NCBI GenBank assembly: GCA_964594985.1
Contig: CAZQNQ010000017.1
Span: forward strand, 46,265-110,264
Source of the DNA: JADLHS01 sp964594985
GTDB taxonomy: Bacteria > Verrucomicrobiota > Verrucomicrobiia > Limisphaerales > JADLHS01
Direction: 5' to 3'
DNA length: 64,000 nt
Shown: in pieces, positions 15,731 through 24,082 of the stretch
Numbering within the stretch: position 1 is the stretch's first letter
Layout: every line of letters begins with the position of its first letter
Translations under genes and position numbers: made by a program
The notes under the pieces: generated by a model
What the model was told of the DNA's origin: nothing
Database searches by the model: none
Seen by the model: the letters and a program-made list of their open reading frames with translations, nothing else

Positions 15731-17662
15731 ATGAAATCGTTCAAACATCTGCTCTGCTACATGGTCATGGCATCCGCTGTTAATCCCACTTTATCTCAAG
15801 TCCCCGAAAACCTCGTTGTCGAAGGCGTGCCGCCACATTCACCAGAGTTGAAAGCGGAGGCGGAGCGGTATCTGGAATTTCGCGCGGCGGGTTTCAGCAG
15901 TTGGCATCCGACGAAACGCGAAATGCTCATCAGCACGCGTTTCGCCGAGACGCCGCAAATGCACGAAGTCAAAATACCCGGTGGGGCGCGACGGCAGTTG
16001 ACCTTCACGCCTGAGCCGGTCGGCGGCGGCATCTGGCAACCGAAGCAGGGGCGTTACATCGTGTTCGCGCAGGACTCGGGTGGTGGTGAGTTCTATCAAT
16101 ACTACCGGCTCGATTCCGACGCGGGCCGCATCACGTTGCTGACCGATGGTAAGTCGCGCAACGGCAGCGGGCGGTTTTCCAAGAGCGGGAATCAATTCGC
16201 CTACACCTCGACGCGCCGCACAGGTCGCGACACCGACGTCTGGGTGATGAATCCCGCCGAGCCGAAGTCGAATCGGTTGCTGTGCGAATCAACGGGCGGC
16301 GGCTGGCGCGTGAGTGATTGGTCGGCGGACGAAAACTGGCTGCTGTTGCAGGAATACATTTCCATCAACAAGAGCCGGCTGTATCTGCTCGACGCAAAGA
16401 CGGGCGCGAAGGAATTGCTCACGCCGGACGAAGCGCCGCCGGTTTCGTATGGCGACGCGCGGTTTGCCAAGGACGGCAAAGCCATTTTTTGCACGACGGA
16501 CAAGGATTCCGAGTTCGAGCGTCTCGTGCGACTGGATTTGCAGACGAAGGAAATCAAAGTTCTGACGGCGGATATTCCGTGGAATGTAACCGAGTTTGAT
16601 CTTTCTCCTGACGGCAGAACGATTGCGCTGATTTCAAACGAAGACGGCGTCGGCAAGCTGCATCTGCTGGACGCACGCTCTGGCAAGAAGCTGCGCGGGC
16701 CGGAACTGCCGCTGGGCATTCCGTCCGGCGTGACGTGGCACGAGAACGGGCGCGACCTCGCGTTCAACTTTAATTCCGCCAAGTCACCGACGGACGCGTA
16801 TTCCTACAACGTGAAAACCCGGAAGCTCGAACGCTGGACGGAAAGCGAGACGGGCGGCTTGAACACGGCGAGCTTCATCGAGCCGGAATTGATTCGCGTG
16901 AAAAGCTTCGATGGTTTGCCGGTCTCGGGCTTTTTGTATCGGCCCGATGCGAAAAAGTTTCCCGGCAAACGCCCGATCATCGTGAACATCCACGGCGGGC
17001 CGGAGAGTCAGTCGCGCCCGATCTTTCAGGCGCGGAACAATTACTATTTGAACGAACTGGGCGTGGCGATTTTGTTCCCGAACGTGCGCGGATCGAGTGG
17101 TTACGGCAAAACCTTCCTGACGCTGGACAATGGTTTCAAGCGCGAGGATTCCGTGAAGGACATCGGCGCGTTTTTGGATTGGATCGCGCAGGACGCCAGC
17201 TTGGACGCGGAACGCATCGCCGTGATGGGCGGGAGTTACGGCGGCTACATGACATTGGCGAGTCTGGTGCATTTCAGTGATCGGCTGCGTTGCGGCGTGG
17301 ACGTGGTGGGGATTTCGAGCTTCATCACGTTTCTGAAGAACACGCAGGATTATCGCCGCGATTTGCGCCGCGTGGAATACGGCGACGAGCGGGATCCCGC
17401 GATGGCGGAACATCTGCAACGCATCTCGCCGCTGACGAACGTGGACAAAATTCGCAAGCCGTTGTTCGTGGTGCAGGGCCAGAACGATCCGCGCGTGCCG
17501 GTGACCGAAGCCGAGCAGATGGTCAAAGCCATCCGCGAAAAAGGCGGCACGGTCTGGTATCTGATGGCGAAGGATGAAGGTCACGGCTTTGGCAAGAAGC
17601 GCAATGTGGATTTTCAGTTTCTCAGCACGATCCAGTTCCTGCGCGAGCATCTGCTGAAATAG
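15731..17662 (+). CDS. S9 family peptidase (dipeptidyl aminopeptidase / acylaminoacyl-peptidase type)
   Basis: A 643-residue secreted serine peptidase. A signal peptide (LLCYMVMASAVNPTLSQ) leads into a WD40/TolB-like beta-propeller (blades such as LTFTPEPVGGGIWQPKQGRY and VTEFDLSPDGRTIALIS). The catalytic domain has HGGPESQS, the nucleophile S502 in GGSYGGYM, the aspartate in GQNDPRVPV and the histidine in DEGHGF. Unlike its neighbour at 13388, it belongs to the S9B/C side of the family: the nucleophile motif is GGSYGG, not GGSNGG. Expected role is cleavage of small peptides in the periplasm. It is 220 bases downstream of the first S9 gene and separated from it by a palindromic element. Confidence 0.92.
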   Translation: MKSFKHLLCYMVMASAVNPTLSQVPENLVVEGVPPHSPELKAEAERYLEFRAAGFSSWHPTKREMLISTRFAETPQMHEVKIPGGARRQLTFTPEPVGGGIWQPKQGRYIVFAQDSGGGEFYQYYRLDSDAGRITLLTDGKSRNGSGRFSKSGNQFAYTSTRRTGRDTDVWVMNPAEPKSNRLLCESTGGGWRVSDWSADENWLLLQEYISINKSRLYLLDAKTGAKELLTPDEAPPVSYGDARFAKDGKAIFCTTDKDSEFERLVRLDLQTKEIKVLTADIPWNVTEFDLSPDGRTIALISNEDGVGKLHLLDARSGKKLRGPELPLGIPSGVTWHENGRDLAFNFNSAKSPTDAYSYNVKTRKLERWTESETGGLNTASFIEPELIRVKSFDGLPVSGFLYRPDAKKFPGKRPIIVNIHGGPESQSRPIFQARNNYYLNELGVAILFPNVRGSSGYGKTFLTLDNGFKREDSVKDIGAFLDWIAQDASLDAERIAVMGGSYGGYMTLASLVHFSDRLRCGVDVVGISSFITFLKNTQDYRRDLRRVEYGDERDPAMAEHLQRISPLTNVDKIRKPLFVVQGQNDPRVPVTEAEQMVKAIREKGGTVWYLMAKDEGHGFGKKRNVDFQFLSTIQFLREHLLK

Positions 17663-17779
17663 GCTTGCAGATTGGATGGCTATGTCCACTTTTGCATAGC
17701 TAAGAGCAAAAAAGGGTGAGTCTTGGGTAGAGAATGCGGAGCCAAGTAGGCGGTTTGTTGACGATGATTTTCATCGGTA

Positions 17780-20560
17780 ATGAGTCTGTGGAAGCCCAGT
17801 TCTGCCAGTCTGCCTGCTGGCGCGAACGCAATTTCCGCCCGCAACGGCGGAGATACGCCCGCGCTGGCGTGCTTCCATTGCGGCACGCTCTGTCGCGGCG
17901 CGGTGTACACCGCGCAGGAGAAGTCGTTCTGTTGTAATGGCTGCTGCACCGTCTTCGAAATTCTCTCGGCCAACGGGTTGACGGACTTCTACAAACTCAG
18001 TGAAACCGCCGGCGTCCGCATCACGGCCACAGTCAAAGCCGGACAGTTCAACTTTCTCGATGAACCGGCGGTGCGCGAGAAGCTGGTGGATTTTTCCGAT
18101 GCCAAACTGACGCGGGTCACGTTCCATATCCCGTCCATCCACTGCATCGCCTGCGTGTGGCTTTTGGAAAACTTGTTCCAACTCAAGCCGGGCATCGGGC
18201 AGACGCAGGTCAATTTTCCCCGCAAAGAGGTCGCGCTCGCGTTCGATTCGACCCAGGTCAAGCTCAGCGAAGTGGTCACGCTGCTGGCGTCGTTGGGCTA
18301 TGAGCCGGAGTTGAAGCTGTCGTCGCTCGAAGGTAAACCGCAGAGCAGGGTGGCGCGGCGGTTGTGGATTCAACTGGGGCTGGCGGGTTTTGCGTTCGGC
18401 AACATCATGCTGTTCAGCATTTCGGCGTATCTGGGGTTGGATGCGTTCGCCGGGCCGGGCTTCCGCAAGATGGTTGGGTTAATCAGCTTTTTGCTGGCGA
18501 CGCCGGTGGTGACTTACAGCGCGCTGGAATACTGGAAAGCCGCGTGGCGCAGTCTGCAACAAAAACTGCTGAACATTGATGTGCCGATCGCGGCGGGCGT
18601 GGCGGCGATTTATCTCCAGAGTTGCTACGAAGTTTTCAGCGGGCGCGGTGATGGTTATTTCGATTCGTTGTGTGGGTTGATTTTCTTCCTGCTCTGCGGG
18701 CGGTTGTTCCAGCAGAAGACGTATGACCGGCTGGCGTTTGATCGGGATTACAAGTCGTTCTTTCCGTTGTCGGTCACGCGGAAGGAGCGCCGATCTCCAG
18801 ATCGGCTCGCTGGTGACAAATTACAGAACCGAGCCGATCTGGAGATCGGCGCTCCGGTCGAAACGCATGTTTCCCTCGCGCAGCTTGCGGTGGGGGATCG
18901 GCTTATCATTCGTAACGGCGAACTCATCCCAGCCGACGCCAAACTCATCAGCGGGCCGGCGTTGATTGATTACAGCTTTGTCACGGGTGAATCCGAGCCG
19001 GTGGAAAAAAAAGCGGACGATTACCTCTACGCGGGTGGACGGCAGATGGGCGGCGCGATTGAAATCGTCATGGTGAAAGCGGTTTCGCAAAGCTATCTGA
19101 CGTCGCTGTGGAATCAGGATGCCTTCCGCAAGGAGAAGGGCGAACTGCTCAACCAGATCACCAACACCTACAGCCAGCGGTTCACGAAGATCGTCATCGC
19201 GATTGCGGTGGGGGCGGCGGTGTTCTGGGCGTTTGTGAATCCGGCGCTGGCGGTGAAGTCATTCACGTCGGTGTTGATTGTGGCGTGTCCGTGTGCGCTG
19301 GCGCTGGCGGCGCCGTTCGCCTTGGGCACAGCGCAGCGCGTGCTCTCGCGGCGGAATGTTTATCTGAAGAATCCCTATGTCCTCGAGACGTTGGCGGAGG
19401 TGGATTCGGTGGTGTTCGACAAAACGGGAACGCTCACGGCGGCGGGGGCGGGCAGTGTGACGTGGGTGGGCGTGGAGAACGGAAAACATCCAACGCCCAA
19501 CATCCAACATCCAACATCGAATGAGGGTCCCGCGCGGAAGGCTTTGGATGTTGGGCGTTCAATGTTGGATGTTGGATGTTTTTCAAATTCAAACAATGAA
19601 CGGTTTCCCGGCGGGGCGTTGACCGAAACCGAGGAGCGCTGGTTGTTCTCCATGACGCGGCACTCGACGCATCCGTTGCCGGTGCGGATTGGAGAGGCGA
19701 TCAAGCGCGATTATTTCCCCGAGCCGGTGCGGTCGTTTTTGGAAACGCCGGGCTGCGGCATGGAAGGCAGCGTGGCCGGTCATGAAATCTGGATGGGGTC
19801 GGCGGCGTGGTTGGAAAGCAGGGGTGCTCGGAGCGCGGCTGTCTCAGCCACAGCGGGTCGCAGTGACGAGCATTCACGAACTTTCGATGATGGCATGTTA
19901 TCCGGCGCGCTGCGGCTGGGGACAGCCGCGCTCCAAGGGAGCGTGGTGCATGTGGCGATTGATGGGAAGTATCGCGGCGGCTATGTGCTGGCGAGTGCGT
20001 TGCGCCCGGCGACCGATCAATTGGTGGCGGGGCTGAATCGCGGGTGTGAAGTGGCTTTGTTGAGCGGCGATAACGAGAAGGAGCGCGAGCGGTTCGCGGA
20101 AATGTTTGGGGTGAAGGCCCAACTGAATTTCAATCAAAGTCCGCTCGACAAGCTGACCTTCATCAAGCACCGCCAGGAAGCAGGCCGGACGGTGATGATG
20201 GTGGGGGATGGCTTGAATGACGCGGGCGCGCTGCGGCAGGCGGATGTGGGCGTGGCGGTGGTGGAGAACGTGAGCGCGTTCTCACCGGCGAGCGATGTGA
20301 TTCTAGCGGCGGGCATGGTGACGCGGACGGCGGAGGTGCTGCGTTATGCGAAGCAATCGTTGCGCGTGGTGCGGGCGGCGTTCTGGATTTCGGCAGCGTA
20401 CAATCTCGTCGGCGTGGCGATTGCCGCGAGCGGGAGATTGTCGCCGGTCGTTTGTGCGGTTTTGATGCCGGTGAGTTCGGTGACGGTGGTGGCGTTTGCG
20501 TGCGGGGCGGCGACGTGGTTGGGGCGCCGGACCTTTGCCAAGGCGGAGGTGCGGCCATGA
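17780..20560 (+). CDS. ccoI: copper-transporting P1B-type ATPase, CcoI/FixI type, with three in-frame repeat insertions
   Basis: A 926-residue inner-membrane ATPase that exports copper for cbb3 oxidase assembly. A Cys-rich N-terminal metal domain (CFHCGTLC, then CCNGCC) is followed by an HMA domain with CIAC (residues 122-125). Membrane helices include the ion-binding CPC (residues 503-505). The actuator motif TGESEP (402), phospho-aspartate DKTGTLT (547), THPLP (630) and GDGLNDAGAL are intact. Three palindromic repeats interrupt it in frame: residues about 335-358 (18784-18855), 567-605 (19484-19585) and 684-718 (19830-19934), in the actuator and nucleotide-binding regions. Family members are about 100 residues shorter. 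The stop overlaps the ccoS start (ATGA), confirming the operon. Whether the insertions still allow activity is unknown. Confidence 0.92.
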   Translation: MSLWKPSSASLPAGANAISARNGGDTPALACFHCGTLCRGAVYTAQEKSFCCNGCCTVFEILSANGLTDFYKLSETAGVRITATVKAGQFNFLDEPAVREKLVDFSDAKLTRVTFHIPSIHCIACVWLLENLFQLKPGIGQTQVNFPRKEVALAFDSTQVKLSEVVTLLASLGYEPELKLSSLEGKPQSRVARRLWIQLGLAGFAFGNIMLFSISAYLGLDAFAGPGFRKMVGLISFLLATPVVTYSALEYWKAAWRSLQQKLLNIDVPIAAGVAAIYLQSCYEVFSGRGDGYFDSLCGLIFFLLCGRLFQQKTYDRLAFDRDYKSFFPLSVTRKERRSPDRLAGDKLQNRADLEIGAPVETHVSLAQLAVGDRLIIRNGELIPADAKLISGPALIDYSFVTGESEPVEKKADDYLYAGGRQMGGAIEIVMVKAVSQSYLTSLWNQDAFRKEKGELLNQITNTYSQRFTKIVIAIAVGAAVFWAFVNPALAVKSFTSVLIVACPCALALAAPFALGTAQRVLSRRNVYLKNPYVLETLAEVDSVVFDKTGTLTAAGAGSVTWVGVENGKHPTPNIQHPTSNEGPARKALDVGRSMLDVGCFSNSNNERFPGGALTETEERWLFSMTRHSTHPLPVRIGEAIKRDYFPEPVRSFLETPGCGMEGSVAGHEIWMGSAAWLESRGARSAAVSATAGRSDEHSRTFDDGMLSGALRLGTAALQGSVVHVAIDGKYRGGYVLASALRPATDQLVAGLNRGCEVALLSGDNEKERERFAEMFGVKAQLNFNQSPLDKLTFIKHRQEAGRTVMMVGDGLNDAGALRQADVGVAVVENVSAFSPASDVILAAGMVTRTAEVLRYAKQSLRVVRAAFWISAAYNLVGVAIAASGRLSPVVCAVLMPVSSVTVVAFACGAATWLGRRTFAKAEVRP
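18784..18855. repeat. in-frame palindrome 1 inside ccoI (perfect 26-bp arms)
   Basis: Arms at 18784-18809 and 18830-18855 are perfect reverse complements of each other (26 bases), separated by a 20-base loop. Total length 72 bases = 24 codons, so the frame is kept. Read as protein it gives ERRSPDRLAGDKL and onward, unlike any P-type ATPase segment. Confidence 0.9.
19484..19585. repeat. in-frame palindrome 2 inside ccoI (AACATCCAAC units)
   Basis: The left side repeats the unit CATCCAACATCCAACATC; the right side carries the complement GATGTTGGATGTTGGATG type with an added GGGCGTTCAATG. The ends are approximate. The protein read is HPTPNIQHPTSNEG and later DVGRSMLDVGCF, clearly repeat-derived. 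It sits in the nucleotide-binding domain, shortly after the phospho-aspartate. Confidence 0.85.
19830..19934. repeat. in-frame palindrome 3 inside ccoI (GGAGCGCGGCTGT family)
   Basis: Left arm GGAGCGCGGCTGTCTCAGCC (from 19830) and right arm GGCTGGGGACAGCCGCGCTC ending near 19933. Total about 105 bases = 35 codons, keeping the frame. The same family occurs between genes at 15517-15641. Confidence 0.88.
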
Positions 20561-20751
20561 TTGTCATCCTGCTCCTGATTCCGTTGAGCATCCTCATCGC
20601 GGTCGGTTTTCTCGCGGCGTTTATCTGGGCGGTGCGTTCCGGGCAATACGAAGACACCTGCACGCCTTCGATGCGGCTCTTGCTCGAAGAAAAGAAGTCC
20701 AAAAAACCCGAGCCTGCCAAAGAATCTCCCATTAAATCTGAAACGAAATGA
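20557..20751 (+). CDS. ccoS: cbb3-type cytochrome oxidase assembly protein CcoS
   Basis: A 64-residue single-pass membrane protein. The helix (VILLLIPLSILIAVGFLAAF) is followed by FIWAVRSGQYEDT, the hallmark of CcoS, which is required for insertion of copper or heme cofactors into cbb3 oxidase. The remaining Lys/Glu-rich tail is variable in the family. The ATG overlaps the stop of ccoI (ATGA) and its own stop overlaps the start of ccoNO (ATGA), so translation is coupled across the three genes. A longer upstream reading frame is the shadow of ccoI. Confidence 0.9.
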   Translation: MIVILLLIPLSILIAVGFLAAFIWAVRSGQYEDTCTPSMRLLLEEKKSKKPEPAKESPIKSETK

Positions 20752-22907
20752 AATCGAACATCGAAACCTTCAAATACGATAACCGTATCGTCCGCGCGTT
20801 CGCGATCGCCACCATCATCTGGGGGCTCGTGGGCTTCAGCGCGGGGTTGCTGATCGCGTGCCAGTTGTTCTGGCCGGACTTGAACCTGAACCTGCAATAC
20901 ACCACGTTCGGGCGGCTGCGCCCGCTGCACACGAACGCGGTGATCTTCGCGTTCGTCGGTAACGCGATGTTCATGGGTATCTATTATTCGCTGCAACGGC
21001 TGTGCAAGGCGCGCATGTTCAGCGATCTCCTGAGTTGGGTGAATTTCTGGGGCTGGCAGGCGATCATCGTCAGCGCGGCCATCACGCTGCCGCTCGGCCT
21101 GACGACGAGCAAGGAATACGCGGAACTCGAATGGCCGATTGACATCGCCATCGCGCTGGTCTGGGTGGTGTTCACGGTCAATCTGATGGGAACGATCATC
21201 AAGCGCCGCGAGAAACATATCTACGTCGCCATCTGGTTTTACATCGCGACTGCGGTCACCGTGGCGCTGCTGCATATCGTCAACTCGCTCGAGATGCCCG
21301 CGAGCGCGTTCAAGAGTTACCCGATCTACGCCGGCGTGCAGGACGCGTTGGTGCAATGGTGGTACGGTCACAACGCCGTGGCGTTCTTCCTCACCACGCC
21401 GTTCCTCGGTCTCATGTATTACTTCCTGCCGAAAGCGGCGGATCGTCCCGTGTTCAGCTACCGGCTTTCCATCATCCATTTCTGGGCGCTGATCTTCATT
21501 TACATCTGGGCCGGGCCGCATCACCTGCTGTACACGGCATTGCCGGATTGGGCGCAATCGCTCGGCATGGTGTTCTCGATCATGCTCATCGCGCCGAGTT
21601 GGGGCGGCATGTTGAATGGATTGCTCACGTTGCGCGGCGCGTGGGACAAGGTCCGCACCGACCCGATGCTGAAATTCATGGTCGTGGCCCTGACGGCTTA
21701 CGGCATGGCGACGCTCGAAGGCCCGATGCTCGCGATCAAATCGGTGAACTCGCTCTCGCACTACACGGACTGGACCATCGCCCACGTTCACACCGGCGCG
21801 CTGGGCTGGAACGGTTTCATCGCCTTCTCGATGCTGTACTGGCTGTTCCCCCGCATGTGGAACACGCAGTTGTATTCCGTCAAACTCGCCAACTGGCACT
21901 TCTGGATCGCGCTGCTCGGGATGATGTTCTACGTCGTGCCGATGTATGCGAGCGGCATCACCCAGGGCTTGATGTGGAAACAATTCACGCCGGAAGGCTT
22001 CCTGCAATATCCGAACTTCCTCGAAACCGTTTTGCAAATCGTGCCGCTCTACAAGCTGCGCGCCCTCGGCGGCTCGCTCTACATCGTCGGCGCGGTGTTG
22101 ATGACTTACAACCTCTGGCGCACGGCGAAGGCGGGCAGGTTCGAGCCGGAAACCGAAGCGCAAGCGGCGGCCCTCGTCAAAGGCGAGGCCGGGCACGATG
22201 ATCATCCGTGGAAACATCGCTGGCTCGAAGCGAAGCCGATTACGTTGACCATTCTCGCGCTGGTGGCGGTGGCGATCGGGGGATTGATCGAGATCGTCCC
22301 GATGTATCTGATCAAAAATAACGTCCCGACCATCACGAGCGTGACCCCGTACACGCCGCTGGAAGTCATGGGCCGCGACATCTACATCCGCGAAGGCTGC
22401 GTGGGTTGCCATTCGCAGATGATCCGGCCGTTCCGCAGCGAAACCGAACGCTACGGCGAATACTCCAAAGCGGGTGAATTCGTAAACGATCATCCATTCC
22501 TCTGGGGCAGCAAACGCACCGGGCCGGATCTGCATCGCGAAGGCGGCAAGTATCCCGACGCGTGGCACTATAACCACATGGATGATCCGGGCAGCACCTC
22601 GCCGGGTTCGATCATGCCGCGCTATTCGTGGTTGTTGACCCAAAGGATTGACACGAACGCGATGCCGCCGCGCATCGCCGCGCTCCGCAAGGTCGGCGTG
22701 CCCTATCCGGTCGGCTACGAAAAGGGCGACGCGCAGAAAGACCTGCAAAAGCAGGCCGACGCCATCGTGCTCGGACTCAAGGTCGGCTCGGTGGAATCGC
22801 AGCCCGACCGCGAGATCATCGCGCTCATCGCGTATCTGCAACGGCTCGGCAAGGACATCAAGGCCGCGGCGCCGGTGGAAACCACGACCACTACAGCCGC
22901 GAACTGA
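20748..22907 (+). CDS. ccoNO: cbb3-type cytochrome c oxidase, fused CcoN-CcoO subunits
   Basis: A 719-residue fusion of catalytic subunit CcoN (about 1-470) and the mono-heme cytochrome c subunit CcoO (about 495-719). Predicted heme/copper ligands are visible: H61 (RPLHTNAV), H208 (WWYGHNAV), H258/H259 (AGPHHL) and H346/H348 (AHVHTG). CcoO has a membrane anchor (ITLTILALVAVAIGGLIEIV), heme c motif C551-V-G-C554-H555 and axial M623 (SIMPRYSW). The conserved RSETERYGEYS and TGPDLHREGG segments are present. It reduces oxygen to water at low oxygen and pumps protons. The fusion is seen in Bacteroidota and some other phyla. It overlaps ccoS by 4 bases. Confidence 0.95.
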   Translation: MKSNIETFKYDNRIVRAFAIATIIWGLVGFSAGLLIACQLFWPDLNLNLQYTTFGRLRPLHTNAVIFAFVGNAMFMGIYYSLQRLCKARMFSDLLSWVNFWGWQAIIVSAAITLPLGLTTSKEYAELEWPIDIAIALVWVVFTVNLMGTIIKRREKHIYVAIWFYIATAVTVALLHIVNSLEMPASAFKSYPIYAGVQDALVQWWYGHNAVAFFLTTPFLGLMYYFLPKAADRPVFSYRLSIIHFWALIFIYIWAGPHHLLYTALPDWAQSLGMVFSIMLIAPSWGGMLNGLLTLRGAWDKVRTDPMLKFMVVALTAYGMATLEGPMLAIKSVNSLSHYTDWTIAHVHTGALGWNGFIAFSMLYWLFPRMWNTQLYSVKLANWHFWIALLGMMFYVVPMYASGITQGLMWKQFTPEGFLQYPNFLETVLQIVPLYKLRALGGSLYIVGAVLMTYNLWRTAKAGRFEPETEAQAAALVKGEAGHDDHPWKHRWLEAKPITLTILALVAVAIGGLIEIVPMYLIKNNVPTITSVTPYTPLEVMGRDIYIREGCVGCHSQMIRPFRSETERYGEYSKAGEFVNDHPFLWGSKRTGPDLHREGGKYPDAWHYNHMDDPGSTSPGSIMPRYSWLLTQRIDTNAMPPRIAALRKVGVPYPVGYEKGDAQKDLQKQADAIVLGLKVGSVESQPDREIIALIAYLQRLGKDIKAAAPVETTTTTAAN

Positions 22908-22913
22908 AAATGA

Positions 22914-23071
22914 AACCACGGATGAACACCGATGGACACGGATGTGAACAGAGCGCGGGCGGTCCTCTGCCCGCCGCTCGTGACAGTCATCGCGACGGCG
23001 CGCACGGAGTGACGCGCCCTACCAGCAGCCTTCAGTTTTCCATCCGGGTTTATCCGTGTTCATCCGTGGTT
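22914..23071. repeat. palindromic element between ccoNO and ccoQ (ACCACGGATGAACACCGATG type)
   Basis: Left arm AACCACGGATGAACAC (from 22914) and right arm GTGTTCATCCGTGGTT (23056-23071). The centre holds a piece of a second family, GCGCGCACGGAGTGACGCGC, whose full copy is at 63899-63973. So one repeat family appears to lie inside another, and both interrupt the oxidase operon. Confidence 0.8.
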
Positions 23072-23088
23072 AAAACCTCTTTTGAATT

Positions 23089-23286
23089 ATGATTAAAAAT
23101 GTTCTTAGCGACATCGGCGGCGTCGGCTTATACGGCGTCATCTCCATCACCCTGTTCTTCGCGGTGTTCGTCGGCATGCTCATCTGGGTTTTCGCGATGA
23201 AGAAGTCCTTCGCCAAAACCATGAGCGCGCTGCCGCTGGACGACGGCGAGAAAAAATCCGACCGGAAAGGAGCGGCAAATGAATAA
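23089..23286 (+). CDS. ccoQ: CcoQ/FixQ-like small cbb3 oxidase subunit
   Basis: A 65-residue protein with one membrane helix (LYGVISITLFFAVFVGMLIW) and a short polar tail. Size, topology and position between ccoNO and ccoP identify it as the CcoQ-type subunit, which stabilises the oxidase. Sequence conservation in this family is low, so the call rests mainly on context. Its last 8 bases overlap the start of ccoP (23279), indicating translational coupling. A 180-base repeat-filled gap separates it from ccoNO. Confidence 0.75.
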   Translation: MIKNVLSDIGGVGLYGVISITLFFAVFVGMLIWVFAMKKSFAKTMSALPLDDGEKKSDRKGAANE

Positions 23287-23878
23287 CGGCAATCCTGGTA
23301 ATCCCGACAACGCAAAACTCCTCGAACACGAGGCCGACGGCATCAAGGAACTCGACAATCTGCTCCCGCGCTGGTGGGTGTGGTTGTTCAACCTTTCCAT
23401 CGTGTTCGCGGTGATTTACATGATCTATTACCATGTCGTCGGTGCGGGCGATCTGCAGGCCGCCGAATACACGAAGGAATGGAAACGCGGCGAAGCGATC
23501 AAGAACGCGTCCATCGCGAAGTTCGAGTCGGACATCGCGTCGCTCACGCCCGCCACGGACAAGGTCGTGCTGGGCGAGGGACAGCGGTTGTTCATCACCT
23601 ATTGTGCGCCGTGCCATCAGCCCGACGGCGGTGGGCTGGTCGGCCCGAATCTGTGTGACGATTACTGGATTCACGGCTCGAACTACGTGGACAACGTGAA
23701 AACCATCATCAACGGCGTGCCGGCCAAGGGCATGTTGGCGTGGCGCGGGGTGTTGAACCCCGACCAGATCAAGGCGGTGAGCAGTTACATCTACACGTTG
23801 CGCGGAACGACGCCGAAGAATCCCAAGCCGGCGGAAAATACGGTGACCGCCCCGACGGGACCGAGTGCGTTTGAGTGA
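23279..23878 (+). CDS. ccoP: cbb3 oxidase subunit CcoP, single-heme form
   Basis: A 199-residue membrane-anchored cytochrome c that passes electrons to CcoO. The N-terminal cytoplasmic part (HEADGIKELDNLLPRWW) and single membrane helix (VWLFNLSIVFAVIYMIYYHV) match CcoP. Only one heme c motif is present, C109-A-P-C112-H113, with likely axial M152 (AKGMLAW). Proteobacterial CcoP has two heme c motifs and is about 300 residues. The variant fits the short CcoP found with CcoNO fusions. It overlaps ccoQ by 8 bases. A MITE-like repeat begins about 20 bases after its stop. Confidence 0.88.
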   Translation: MNNGNPGNPDNAKLLEHEADGIKELDNLLPRWWVWLFNLSIVFAVIYMIYYHVVGAGDLQAAEYTKEWKRGEAIKNASIAKFESDIASLTPATDKVVLGEGQRLFITYCAPCHQPDGGGLVGPNLCDDYWIHGSNYVDNVKTIINGVPAKGMLAWRGVLNPDQIKAVSSYIYTLRGTTPKNPKPAENTVTAPTGPSAFE

Positions 23879-23901
23879 TGTTATGAAAGAAGGTTTAACG
23901 C

Positions 23902-24060
23902 CCGCCCTCACCCCGACCCTCTCCCCCGGGGAGAGGGGGGCGATATAGTCGCCGTCAATCGAGTTGTACAATGACATGGTAAATCCAGCCGCCAACAATT
24001 CGACTAAACGCGGAAACGAACTCTCCCTCTCCCCGGGGGAGAGGGCCGGGGTGAGGGCGG
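23902..24060. repeat. MITE-like element, CGCTCGCCCTCACCC family (copy 2)
   Basis: Left arm CCGCCCTCACCCCGACCCTC and right arm GGGCCGGGGTGAGGGCGG ending at 24060, each with an inner palindrome (CTCTCCCCCGGGGAGAG type). Interior reads GGTAAATCCAGCCGCC and CGGAAACGAACTCTCC, similar to copies 4 and 5. It lies in the oxidase operon between ccoP and ccoG. Confidence 0.82.
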
Positions 24061-24082
24061 ATGTTGTAACCCATCAGCAACG

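Noticed and set aside
20163..22919. 918-residue open reading frame on the minus strand, opposite ccoI and ccoNO
   Set aside because: It is antisense to two well-supported genes, rich in Arg/His/Asp as expected of the reverse frame of GC-rich coding DNA, and has no domain.
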